A stretch of DNA of 26,519 nt from Chara braunii (taxonomy: Eukaryota > Streptophyta > Charophyceae > Charales > Characeae). How positions within the stretch are numbered: position 1 is the first letter of the stretch; each line of letters begins with the position of its first letter. Under the pieces are notes generated by a model. The model saw only the letters and a list, made by a program, of their open reading frames with translations. It was not told where the DNA came from and did not search any database. The translations under genes and the position numbers were made by a program. This document shows positions 8,475 through 16,529 of this stretch, piece after piece. The DNA is taken from positions 128,451-154,969 of the forward strand of contig BFEA01000662.1 in the NCBI GenBank assembly GCA_003427395.1. Direction: 5' to 3'.

Positions 8475-8746
8475 CCCCTGTGCTCTTCTATCATATCCAA
8501 CTGTGGAAGAAAGATCTGCTCATACAGTTCCTCTTCCCACCTATCGTAGATCTCCTCTCCCTCCAACAAGATGTCATCTGGTAGGTTGCCATATTCTTGA
8601 CTCAGCAACGCGTGCATCTCCTCCAGCTGTGGTTTATACGAGGTCACAATGAACAGTGCAGAATCTGCCTGCACAGGCTGCACGGCAGGAGGGGTTTCCC
8701 ACAGCCCCCCATCAGGCATGGTCCCCGTGTCCATCTCTGCCGTCAT
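8471..8746 (-). CDS. Acidic hypothetical ORF, minus strand
   Basis: A 91-residue frame with an acidic, possibly helical C-terminal half (LEEMHALLSQEYGNLPDDIL, then EEIYDRWEEELYEQIF). It ends in an ATGA overlap with the next frame. Composition is more protein-like than most frames here and it lies outside recognised repeats. It might be an exon of a host gene or part of an unrecognised element. No domain identified. Confidence 0.3.
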   Translation of the reverse strand: MTAEMDTGTMPDGGLWETPPAVQPVQADSALFIVTSYKPQLEEMHALLSQEYGNLPDDILLEGEEIYDRWEEELYEQIFLPQLDMIEEHRG

Positions 8747-8749
8747 TAT

Positions 8750-9101
8750 TGATGTCAGAAGCTAACACAGCTGCGCCGCAATCACGTTTTTTCAACAAAT
8801 TTCCCAGCTGGCGCTGCCCCTGTCCGCAAGTCGTGGGACACCCACGTCACCAACAGCAGCTGTCACATGGCAATCAGGACACCACGCGCGTCTGCCGGGC
8901 GCGCGCACAGGCCTAGCGGCACCGGGCCTTGCAGGTCGGGCAGCGTCAGGGCGCCAGCGCTAGCGCAGACAACCAACTAAGTTGTAGTGGATGTTGATTG
9001 AATGATGATGGACTCAAATGGAGTGACTTTGATTTCCCAGATGCAATTGCACGGGTAATCAGTGAGGTCGTTGTGTGTCGTAACAGTTCACTCATCATAT
9101 A
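8750..9101. other. GC-rich spacer, no gene seen
   Basis: GC-rich sequence with CGCGCGCG clusters near 8885-8910 and the GACAACCAACTAAGTTGT motif at 8967-8984, shared with 4700-4717. No gene is supported. Confidence 0.4.
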
Positions 9102-9214
9102 GGGCCTCACTCCACTACACATCGCTCTACATGCACTTGGACGATTTGAAGGCCAGGTGCATTCTGACGAGTCCAACGTTTTGAATCTACCTGGTGTGTA
9201 GTGGAGTGAGGCCC
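9102..9214. mobile_element. Tourist-like MITE, copy 3
   Basis: The terminal inverted repeats are a perfect 19 bp: GGGCCTCACTCCACTACAC (9102-9120) and its complement (9196-9214). ATA flanks both ends, consistent with a 3-bp target duplication. The interior differs from the other two copies, so this is a separate subfamily sharing the termini. No transposase is present. Confidence 0.7.
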
Positions 9215-9233
9215 ATACCCTAGACCGAGAACA

Positions 9234-9300
9234 AACCTACCCTACCTGTCCTACCTTCCTTCCCAACCGTACCTTTCTTACCTACCCTACCAACCGTCTT
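9234..9300 (+). repeat. Degenerate (CCTAC)n array
   Basis: CCTACC and CCTTCC units run up to the left end of the AT-rich element at 9303. Similar units resume after its right end (CCTACCCTACGCTACCC near 9500). The element therefore seems to have landed inside the array. Confidence 0.6.
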
Positions 9301-9302
9301 CC

Positions 9303-9489
9303 CCCAAACATAACGCATAGGCGTTGCAAACGAATACAATTCATAGGCTGTTTTCTACTTGAAAAATAACGCATATGTCTTCTATTTGAACATAACGTAT
9401 TACATCTTCTATTCGACACAAATGCATTCAATTCGAATCATCTTTTTTTTTTAAGAACTCGAATACAACGCATATGCGTTATGTTCGGG
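9303..9489. mobile_element. AT-rich element with about 24-bp terminal inverted repeats
   Basis: The left end CCCAAACATAACGCATAGGCG pairs with the right end CGCATATGCGTTATGTTCGGG, allowing a few mismatches, and the pairing extends through CGAATAC. The interior repeats ATAACGCATA and TCTATTTGAA/TCTATTCGA. It is 187 bp and non-coding. It is a probable MITE unrelated to the GGGCC family. Confidence 0.55.
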
Positions 9490-9520
9490 TGACCATCCAG
9501 CCTACCCTACGCTACCCTCC

Positions 9521-9662
9521 TTTTCTTTTTCTTTTTTTTTTTAATGGTGCCATGCTCCAATCTATTTGTGGGGAGCAACACTTGCTTGCAACCGGGCCCG
9601 GCCTCCCTTATGAAAGTTACAAAGAACAATTTAAGGTACCGGGGCCATTACCCGGCTTCAGC
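9521..9662 (-). mobile_element. LINE tail, subfamily B (reverse)
   Basis: On the minus strand: TTCTCAGCTGAAGCCGGGTA, then ATGGCCCCGGTACC, then the tail ending ATAGATTGGAGC...CCATT and poly(A) (T run 9531-9542 on plus). The upstream CAGCTGAAGCCGGGTAAYGG block also occurs at 5822-5841 and, diverged, at 6304. It defines subfamily B together with GGGCCC and ATTGGAGC. Confidence 0.75.
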
Positions 9663-9772
9663 TGAGAACATTGTAGGAAAATTCAAGCAAAATCATGCAC
9701 AACTTCCAACCTCAATCCGAGGACCAGCAGATACCCAAGTGTTTTCTTTTGTTTTTTTTCCTGATACCCATC

Positions 9773-9910
9773 CTTTTTTTTTTTTTCAATAAGAAACTGC
9801 CCAAGCAGGCGCTAGGGGTGCTGATAAGAGCAGGCACCACTAAAACTGTCGGGGAGGCTCCATCTATTGGTGGGGAGCAGCACCTGCTGGAAATCGGGTC
9901 CAGCATCCCT
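9773..9910 (-). mobile_element. LINE tail, subfamily A (reverse)
   Basis: A T run (9773-9786) is followed by the hairpin (9811-9843; arms TAGTGGTG and CACCCCTA on minus, one mismatch). The GGCTCCATCTATTGGTGGGG core and the TCCAGCATCCC end come next. No LINE coding sequence is attached, so it is a short 5'-truncated insertion or a SINE borrowing the tail. Confidence 0.8.
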
Positions 9911-11133
9911 GTGGAGTACAATGTAGACGATATGTGTGGGCATGATATGTCAATATCCATGCGAGGGCCGGGCGGTAAGCAGCCCAGCCTTCTGTTGCTA
10001 CGAGTTATCAAATATAATACTGTTGTTGTAACCGTTGACTGTCGATTACTATCTATCTGTTTATTGCACCATGCTATTGTATCTGTTATGATAAACCCTT
10101 AAACCCTAATGGCCATCCTTCCTCATATTGCCCGGGCTGTAGTCTTGTGCAGTGTTGTGACAGTGTGAAGCGTATTGTGTTAGTGTGGAGCAGATGTGGG
10201 GTGGCTTCCGCCACCCCCCTGTTCCCTCCCTCCCAAATACCCATGATGTATATTACCGTCTAGAGCTCATCCTAGTGTGCTCTCCCTCCCTCCACTACCC
10301 AGATCATCATGTCATCAAGGTGTCATTGTACTATCATTGTTGTGTCCACCTGTGTTCCCCTGTGTTAACCTTGCAGCTATTGTCGTCCAGAACCCATCCC
10401 AGTGTGATCTTGGCCACCCTCTGTTCCCACCATCCCAAAATTCCAGTCGTCAATGTGAGGTGGCTTCCGCCACCTCCTGTTCCCTCCCTCCCAAATACCC
10501 ATATCATTGCGTCATTGAGTTGTCATTGTAGTATCAGTCTGTTATCACGTCTAAGCTTTATCTCCATTGTTGTGTCCACCTGTGTTAGCCTTCCAACTGT
10601 GGGGCGCGGTCTGTTGTCCACGAACTGTATCACCATTGTTGTGCCCACCTGTGTTCCCGTGTTAGCCTTCCAGCTATCGCCGTCTGAAGCTCATCCCAGT
10701 GTGCTCTGGGTCTGTTGTCCGGGCGTGGGTGGTGACTTCGTCTTTTGTCTCCGGGGTGTAATCCCTTCTGCTGCTCCTGTGGTGGGAAGTCCCTGCTTGA
10801 CCGTCCTTCTGCGAAGAGAATGGCGGTTGGATACGGATGGAGAAGGAGGACGGTGGGTTAGGATTAAGGGAGGGTTTGGGGGACGGTATGGATAGGTCCA
10901 TGAGGGGGGGCATTTGGGCGGGAGGAGCAGATCCCGGTGTGTAATGGTTATTGTCAGTCCGGGAGGAGGATGAAATTGGTCGGTTGGAATGGGAACTGAA
11001 AGTGACTTCTCGGTAAGCGTTCCCATTGTGATTCTGTCATCATCCACTGTTTCCATCGCAGCTGGTTGTCTTGATCCAGTTCGCAGAAAAACATCCAGTT
11101 CGCAGAGTTTTTCTGCACTGTCCACCCATCTGG
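9911..11133 (+). repeat. Tandem-like repeat block rich in GTGTCCACCTGTGTT units
   Basis: ATTGTTGTGTCCACCTGTGTT occurs at about 10337 and 10566, with a variant (GTGCCCACC) at 10634. It is followed by CCTTGCAGCTATTGTCGTC or CCTTCCAGCTATCGCCGTC and CCATCCCAGTGTG or TCATCCCAGTGTG. GTGGCTTCCGCCACC with CCCTCCCTCCCAAATACCCAT occurs at 10201 and 10460. Frames on both strands are Pro-rich or low complexity. Confidence 0.65.
10691..11125 (-). CDS. Doubtful Pro/Arg-rich minus-strand ORF
   Basis: A 144-residue frame beginning MDSAEKLCELDVFL with a duplicated CTGCGAACTGGAT segment near its start, becoming Pro/Thr/Arg-rich. It lies immediately 5' of a reverse LINE tail and within repetitive sequence. It could be a relic of a LINE ORF1 or of another element, or chance. 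No domain is recognised. Confidence 0.15.
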   Translation of the reverse strand: MDSAEKLCELDVFLRTGSRQPAAMETVDDDRITMGTLTEKSLSVPIPTDQFHPPPGLTITITHRDLLLPPKCPPSWTYPYRPPNPPLILTHRPPSPSVSNRHSLRRRTVKQGLPTTGAAEGITPRRQKTKSPPTPGQQTQSTLG

Positions 11134-11275
11134 TTTTTTTGTTTTTTTTTTTAACCCGAACAGATGCTAGGGATGCTGGGACGAGCAGGCACCACTAGCT
11201 CTATCGGGGAGGCTCCATCTATTGGTGGGGAGCAGCACCTGCTGGAAAACGGGTCCAGTGTCCCTGAACATTGTG
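11134..11275 (-). mobile_element. LINE tail, subfamily A (reverse)
   Basis: A T-rich run (11134-11152), the hairpin (11166-11199) and the core up to GTGTCCCT. On the minus strand the arms are GCTAGTGGTG and CATCCCTAGC (one mismatch, one G-T wobble) around a CTG-CTCGTCC-CAG apex. The surroundings to its right match those right of 9773-9910. Confidence 0.8.
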
Positions 11276-11321
11276 GTTGTTTGTATGAATGGACATGTGA
11301 TTGTAGGAGTATCAGTTAAGA

Positions 11322-11580
11322 TAAACCCTTAAACCCTAGTGACTGTCCTTCTTCCTATTGCCCGGGGTGCAGTCTTGTGGACTGCTGTGACAGTTTGAGG
11401 TGTATTGTGTAACTGTGGAGCTGCTGTGGGGTGGCTCCACCATCCCCCTGTCCCCTCCCTCCCAAAACCCATGATGTCTTGTGCAGTGCTGTGACAGTGT
11501 GAGGTGTATTGTGTAAATATGAAACTGATGTGGGGTGGCTTCCCCCACCCCCTATTCCCTCCCTCCCAAAACCCATGTAT
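11322..11580 (+). repeat. Block duplicated from 10089-10250, internally repeated
   Basis: GATAAACCCTTAAACCCTA, TATTGCCCGGG and GCAGTCTTGTG occur here and at 10089-10150. The following unit (CTGTGACAGT...GTGTATTGTGT...TGTGGGGTGGCT...CCCTCCCTCCCAAA) is present twice here (11390 and 11487) and once at 10155-10235. The minus-strand frames of 70-111 residues are products of the repeat. Confidence 0.75.
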
Positions 11581-11639
11581 CAACCCATCTGGATTCGACA
11601 GGTAATTGAATTGGTTGGGGTTCGAAGAATTAGCCTTTA

Positions 11640-11869
11640 AAAAAAAAGAAAAAAAAAATCTCATTGGTTTTAATAAAGTGCCCTTTCTTGTTTAAAAAAA
11701 AAAAAAAAAAAAAAAGGAACGAGTGTGAGGATTGATCCCTCGCAAGGCCCTTCTCGGGCACACAGATGATCTGGGTTTTGGCCTGCAGCAAGCCTCACAC
11801 CAGCCCTAAGCGAAGGCGGGCCTGCATAATTGCGAGATTCCTACTTTTGCCATTTTTCATATATGGGGT
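11640..11869. other. A-rich spacer
   Basis: A-runs at about 11638-11658 and 11693-11715. The latter follows AATAAAGTGCCC, resembling a polyadenylated retrocopy end. No gene is supported. Confidence 0.4.
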
Positions 11870-12330
11870 CTCAGACAGTTGCAGCACGCCAGTTGGTTAC
11901 AGAGCAAAGCGAGCCTTTCCTGGATCCTTCCAGAAGCAACAGCTGTGCCGTACAGTTGAGCCCACGGCTCAAGTGGTTAACGCCCTGGGCACACACATTC
12001 TTAGGCCTGCAAGTCACTCAGCGGCCGCGGCCCAATGAGAAAGCAGCTCCTGTGTAACACACATGCCACGAGCGAATGAGATCGCACCGAACACTTGGAG
12101 CATCGCGGGCTACCTGGAAGTTCCTAACTGCACGGCGCCCAGGCCAGTATCTGAAACTGGGCGTGGGCGCAGACACTGGGGCCCTACTGAAAACTACTGG
12201 AAACTCGCCCAGCCAGGCCCAGGGCACAGCCAGGGGTGATGAGGAGAGATGTGAGACACGTACCTGACGTATGCTGGTGGTCTGCATTGGCGTTGACGTC
12301 ACGTACATTGGTCTTCAACTTCGATGTGTT
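11870..12330 (+). repeat. Old dispersed repeat, copy 2
   Basis: Shares ordered blocks with 780-1520 (see that entry), including CAGACAGTTGCAGCACGCCAG and GGGCGTGGGCGCAGACACT. It has one unit where copy 1 has a 94-bp tandem duplication. It also contains GGCTCAAGTGGTTAACGCC (11967-11985), which resembles a tRNA A-box region but lacks a matching B box. Confidence 0.5.
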
Positions 12331-12815
12331 CCTGATGCATCAACGTAGATAGGATATGATAGATAGGCTGAGCAGTGTAGGCTGGGCTCCGGGCGCCACT
12401 CAGTATGAGCGACATTGGATGCTATGTTGGTGTGCCCAGAGAGCGTCGGCATTGACATTCAGGTTCATTGTATTGCTCTGTATTTGGATAGTATCTTGGT
12501 GCATTGTGCTCTCTGCTTTGGTACATGGCTATCTGGACTTCAGCATGATTTTGCACATTCGTTTTCTGTCTATCGTTCTCGCTCATATTCCTTGCGCACG
12601 TTTATTTAACTTTATTCTCCGAATCAATAGGTGCCAGGGAAACTGGTGGGGTTGTGCTTTTTAAATTAAAAAAAAAAAGAGGTGCCAGCCTGCCAGGGAA
12701 TGGTTTAGGCACCAAGCCTGAGTAAACCAATCCCGTCTGTTTTTCACTTCCCATAACCTTTCAACTTGTCGTTTTATGGCATCTCACAGTTTGTCAGACT
12801 TAACTGTTTTTGCAG
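12331..12815 (+). other. Probable intron sequence upstream of the membrane-protein exon
   Basis: No supported coding sequence. The stretch ends in a pyrimidine-rich tract and CAG (TTAACTGTTTTTGCAG, 12800-12815), a good 3' splice site for the exon that follows. An A run at 12667-12679 suggests an old retro-insertion within the intron. Confidence 0.5.
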
Positions 12816-13088
12816 GATCGTAAACGGCGGCAGCAGCACCTGGCCGCCCTTGTCTTAGGTGGCGGATGCTCCTTACTCGTGGGACGCTACCTGCTGACAG
12901 GAGAGGCACCCAGGATCAAATGGAGTGGGCTTCCTATCCCTTTCCTTCTGTTTGGATATGCTGCTTACAACTTTTTTATACTTCAAGAGAAGCACCCCAA
13001 CATGTATTGGCTCCACCATGGCCTCTGGCACATCACAGGAAACGCCACACTTCTCGCTCTCATTCATCTCAAGTACGTCAACGAATGA
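12816..13088 (+). CDS. Last exon of a multi-pass membrane protein, 7TM/CREST-like
   Basis: Ninety residues plus stop, opening in phase 0 after a splice acceptor. There is no ATG, so this is the 3' exon of a longer gene whose earlier exons are not in the window. A basic start (DRKRRQQH) precedes three hydrophobic segments: about residues 9-27, 38-56 and 66-85. The last carries H-H-G-L-W-H-I and a GNATLLALIHL helix, followed by KYVNE and the stop. A short C-tail and a final helix with HxxWH resemble the seven-helix CREST hydrolase superfamily (alkaline ceramidases, PAQR, TMEM8/DUF3522), where such histidines bind metal. TMEM8/DUF3522 seems the closest, but I cannot confirm it. It is the only frame here with clear host-gene character. 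Remodelling of a lipid or GPI anchor in endomembranes would be the inferred role. Confidence 0.6.
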   Translation, partial: DRKRRQQHLAALVLGGGCSLLVGRYLLTGEAPRIKWSGLPIPFLLFGYAAYNFFILQEKHPNMYWLHHGLWHITGNATLLALIHLKYVNE

Positions 13089-13100
13089 AGCTCTGGGGAA

Positions 13101-13164
13101 ATGCCAAAGTGCTGTCCTAGTATTCACATCTTATGCCAAAGTGCTGTCCTAGTATTCACATCTT
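13101..13164 (+). repeat. Perfect 32-bp tandem duplication in the 3' UTR
   Basis: ATGCCAAAGTGCTGTCCTAG and the following 12 bases occur at 13101-13132 and again, identical, at 13133-13164. It begins 12 bp after the stop codon, so it would lie in the 3' untranslated region. Perfect identity indicates a recent event or an assembly stutter. Confidence 0.95.
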
Positions 13165-13274
13165 ACATGTCGCGGGGTGATGAGCATCTGAGCGAGGACA
13201 AAGCGATCCTCAGCGGAAAATAGAAGGCAGGTAGAGAGAGATAAACAACGACCATTGGCGATCCAATGAATCAC

Positions 13275-13620
13275 CCTCAGGCAGAAGGAGATGGGACATG
13301 CTTGTGGGCACCTGTACGACGACAGGTGGGATACCTCTGGGACATGTTTGGAACACACCTGTGGGGCGCCTTGAGGACACCTTCGGAACGTACTTGGGAC
13401 AATTTTGGGACACACTTATGGGATGCCTTTGGGACACACTCGCGACCAATGTGGGACACATGTGAAAGGTCCCAGGCGGATGATACCTTTGGGACACACA
13501 TGTGAGACACTGGGATTCATGGGCGGGAACCTGTTGGACAACTGCGGGACAACTGTGGGACAACTATGGAACAAGTGGGGGCACAACTTTGGGACACTTG
13601 TGGGGACCTGGCTTAACACT
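13275..13620 (+). repeat. GGGACA minisatellite
   Basis: Degenerate units based on TTTGGGACACAC, GGGACAACTGTG and similar, about 12-24 bp, run for roughly 350 bp. Minus-strand frames rich in SHVCPK/VSQ motifs, and plus-strand frames rich in GTH/WDN, come from the repeat and are not genes. Confidence 0.85.
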
Positions 13621-13639
13621 GCAAAGCGTTGTCAAGGTG

Positions 13640-14899
13640 ACCGTGAATAGTTCAAAGAGAAGGCAAATGGATTGCCGTCATCACTAGCGGACGATGCAAC
13701 CGCTCAGAAAGATGGGAAAGAGACTCAGCCTGATGGAGTGATAATCGAAACCTGACGGGCAAGGAGCACAGAGAACCGATTTTACCCCGCCCAGCTAGTA
13801 GCTTGTCACCGGGCAGAGCATGATGAAGCGGTTGTGTCTGAAGCTCAGCACATATGATCTAACAGGTCAAGTGAAGAGGGCATGTCAGAATAGGCCGTCT
13901 GTCAAACCAGAGGAAGAGTCGCGGCTTTGCTTTGTTACGTCAGCCCTGGCGTTCTTTTGTTGGTGTACAGAAGAAATGACCACTAAGAGGGATCAATGGG
14001 TGGTGCCGTGCCGTTCTTTTGGAGTTGCCGCCGTATCAACGATAAAAAAAGGGGGCACATCATTCAGCAAGGGTTGGAATGGGGGTCCGTAAGGAAGGCC
14101 ATGGGGGGCTTACATACAGGGACCCACAGAGAGGAGGAACACATCCCTCCCCCCCCCTCCCCTCCCTCCCGAACCCAATCCAATCCAGCAGTTTAGCATC
14201 CATAATCTCAATTCTGTGGGGAATGACTTTTCCACAGATGAATAAAAGGTAAAGCCCAACTTTTCACAAGAGGGACAGGCGCTTCGCTTCAACTTACACT
14301 TTTTCAGTGTTTGTACGTTCTATGCGCTTCAGTTCTTAAAAAAAGAAAAAAGAAAAAGAGAACTCGAGTTCGAACCATAGTTTAGTTTTGAATGAAGTTG
14401 CCTTCTTTAGGGTTCAGACTAGGATTCCAAACTGCTGTGCGCATTTGACAGGGGGGGGATCCTTTAGGTTTAAAAAAAAATGGAGCATCACTTGTATTCA
14501 CAGCGTCGCATGTGTCTCTGCAACTTCGCATGAAACTTCTTTGAAACTTCTTTGAAACTTCATTCTTTGAAACTTCTTCTCTGCAACTTCTTTGCAAAAC
14601 TTCCCCGCAGCTGCTCTGCATCTTCGCATGCAAAAGGACACATACCCCAGAGTTCAAAGAAAGAGGGGCAACTCCAGACCATTCTTCTATACCGTTTAAT
14701 TTAACTTAATTAATAATAACTTAATAAATTAGTATCCATCAGAGATAGTACCTACAGTGCCCCTCTGAAAACTACATATAAGACAAATAAAGAGCACCCA
14801 ATAGTGCCAATTCAAAGAATTGGAAGCTACCATCACTCCTCAGTTGGTGTCGCCTGCACTGTCATCCGGGTGGGGGTTCTTCGCTCTTGACATTGGGGG
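13640..14899. other. Spacer; no gene seen; short GAAACTTCTTT array
   Basis: No recognisable coding sequence. A short array of GAAACTTCTTT and related units lies at 14525-14615, bounded by CTTCGCATG at both ends. A C-rich tract lies at 14148-14170 and an A-rich tract at 14338-14360. GAGTTCGAACC near 14369 resembles a tRNA B box but has no partner. Confidence 0.45.
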
Positions 14900-14928
14900 C
14901 CATTTGGTGGCCAGCAGCCTTTGTGGTA

Positions 14929-14959
<31 letters not shown>

Positions 14960-15110
14960 AAAAGAAAAAGCAGTTTTCATTTAAATCATTTTCACAAATT
15001 TTCAGAAGTGATTTTTTTAATACGTTAATGACAGTTGATCTGGTCGCCCCTAGCAAACCTGGGGTCTGTTTTTTTATTTAAAAAAAAAGCAAAAAAAAAG
15101 AGCTGGTTGC
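14900..15110. repeat. A-rich/T-rich simple sequence
   Basis: Interrupted A runs at 14928-14969, T runs near 15010 and 15069, and A runs near 15079-15099. They give Lys-rich or Phe-rich frames without meaning. They could be remnants of retro-insertion tails. Confidence 0.7.
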
Positions 15111-15190
15111 TGATAACTAATGTGTGGGTTCTGGGTGGGTGTGCTTTGTATATTCGCTAACGACAACGCCGCAAAAGAGGAAGGCTAACA

Positions 15191-15295
15191 GTCCCCCAGG
15201 ACATCCGTTAAAATTGGAACGATACAGAGAGTAGTAATTAGCATGACACCTGCGCAAGGATGACATGTACCTCTGGAAGATGATCACAACCACAC
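15191..15295 (+). ncRNA. U6 spliceosomal RNA relic (pseudogene)
   Basis: Starts GTCCCCCAGGACATCCG, followed by AAAATTGGAACGATACAGAGA, ATTAGCATG, CCTGCGCAAGGATGACA. These are the hallmarks of U6 snRNA: 5' stem-loop end, ACAGAGA box, AGC triad and internal stem-loop. Intact U6 has two bases between ACAGAGA and ATTAGCA; here there are six (GTAGTA). That would disturb the catalytic core. ISL bases also differ (ATGACACC for ATGGCCCC), and the 3' end decays into unrelated sequence. No T-run terminator follows. A TATA-like GTATATT lies about 40 bp upstream, but no plant USE element is evident. Immediately downstream, in the same orientation, is LINE ORF2 sequence, so this is probably the U6 half of a chimeric retrocopy. 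Confidence 0.85.
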
Positions 15296-15296
15296 C

Positions 15297-15965
15297 CATT
15301 CCATAAAAAGGGTCGTGTGGGACACCATTGTGCAGCCCAGAACACAGTGTGGTCTAGGAATAATTGACCCAGAAGAAGAGACCAAGGCGCTGCTTTTCAA
15401 ATTCTTAACCCGCCTACTCTTAGGGAATAACATCCCATGGGCCCCGTACGCCTGCATCCAGCTGCACTGCATTGCACCCCCCTCTCATCCCTTCTGTCCA
15501 GTTCACCCATTGCAATGGTTAACCAATAGGCGCTGGTCCTTGCCCTTGGGCTCACGAAGGCCAGATGACCACGCACCGGAAGGAAGGGCAAAACAGGACC
15601 TCAAAGTCGACCCCTTATGGCCAGCAATGGTTAAACTATGGAGAGAAAGAGGGCCGCAGCACACCCACACACCGCCCAGATGGGAAGAAGTAGGTCGCCA
15701 ACCACTATTCGGACACACGGACATCACGGACATAACCGGCAACCCTTTCTCCCTTCAAGGGACCTCCAAATGGAGGCAGTGGGTCAGAAAAGGGGTGTAC
15801 ACAGTGGGCCACCTCTGCGACGGCCTCGCAAGGAACTGGAAATCTGAGCACTCTCTAAAGAACCTCACAGGCCCATTAAAAAATATGGCCTCTTGCATGA
15901 CGGAGCTACAAGAAGCCATCCCCTTGGCCTGGATTCAAGCCCTTAAGCCAGCAGTACTTGGCCCA
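15297..15965 (+). pseudogene. LINE ORF2 segment between reverse transcriptase and zf-RVT
   Basis: The frame reads HSIKRVVWDTIVQP, then QCGLGIIDPEEETKALLFKF and NNIPWAPYACIQLHC. It continues about 200 residues to NMASCMTELQEAIPLAWIQA. W...P...GGLGI...pW is the conserved connection following the LINE reverse transcriptase. Here the first Gly of GGLGI is Cys, suggesting decay. The frame stays open but runs out into a GC-rich hairpin and the GA microsatellite, so the 3' part has been lost or displaced. The next LINE piece at 17044 carries the following domain, so both may once have been one element. Confidence 0.7.
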
Positions 15966-15971
15966 GCTATC

Positions 15972-16035
15972 GGCCGCAGGCCTTCCCCGTTAACGCGCCG
16001 GGGCCTGCGGAGGTCGGCCAAGGGAAGGCCCGGTC
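15972..16035 (+). repeat. GC-rich inverted repeat
   Basis: CCGCAGG...CCTGCGG with an inner CCCCG...CGGGG forms a GC-rich stem around TTAACGCG. An alternative pairing joins GGCCTTCCC (15979) to GGGAAGGCC (16021). It marks the point where LINE-like coding ends. Confidence 0.55.
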
Positions 16036-16154
16036 GTTGCTTCTTGGTCGGGGCCCGCGAACTACGGGATGTCACCGAAGAAAAAGAAAAAGAAAACACT
16101 AAAAAAAAAACGAAAACAAAGAAGAGAAACGAGTGTCATAGGTGTGCCGTAGGG

Positions 16155-16156
<2 letters not shown>

Positions 16157-16240
<84 letters not shown>

Positions 16241-16241
16241 N

Positions 16242-16330
<89 letters not shown>
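16157..16330 (+). repeat. Long (GA)n microsatellite
   Basis: About 87 GA units with one ambiguous base at 16241. The length is probably unreliable because short reads cannot span it. It forms the left outer arm of the palindrome centred near 16445. Confidence 0.9.
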
Positions 16331-16332
<2 letters not shown>

Positions 16333-16333
16333 T

Positions 16334-16529
16334 GTCGCGCCGCTTCGCTACTCTCGAAATGTGCAAAACGAGATTGAATCTTCCGCTAGAACATGGAAAG
16401 ATACACTGCCGTGATTATTGTCGAATACACTGCCGTGATTATTGTCGAATAATCACGGCAGTGTATCTTTCCATGTTCTAGCGGAAGATTCACTCTCGTT
16501 TTGCACATTTCGAGAGTAGCCAAGCGGCG

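Noticed and set aside
10089-10110. AAACCCTTAAACCCTAA as interstitial plant-type telomere repeat
   Set aside because: Only two imperfect units; the same block recurs at 11322 as part of a larger dispersed repeat.
11962-11990. GGCTCAAGTGGTTAACGCC as a tRNA gene or SINE A box
   Set aside because: No B box at a fitting distance and no cloverleaf can be drawn.
13210-13650. Cys/His-rich frames resembling repetitive zinc-binding motifs
   Set aside because: The apparent periodicity comes from the GGGACACA minisatellite, visible in all frames.
14362-14378. GAGTTCGAACC as a Pol III B box
   Set aside because: Upstream sequence is an A/G-rich tract without an A box; no tRNA fold.
16142-16414. Glu/Arg and Ser/Leu dipeptide proteins
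   Set aside because: Translation of GA/CT microsatellites.
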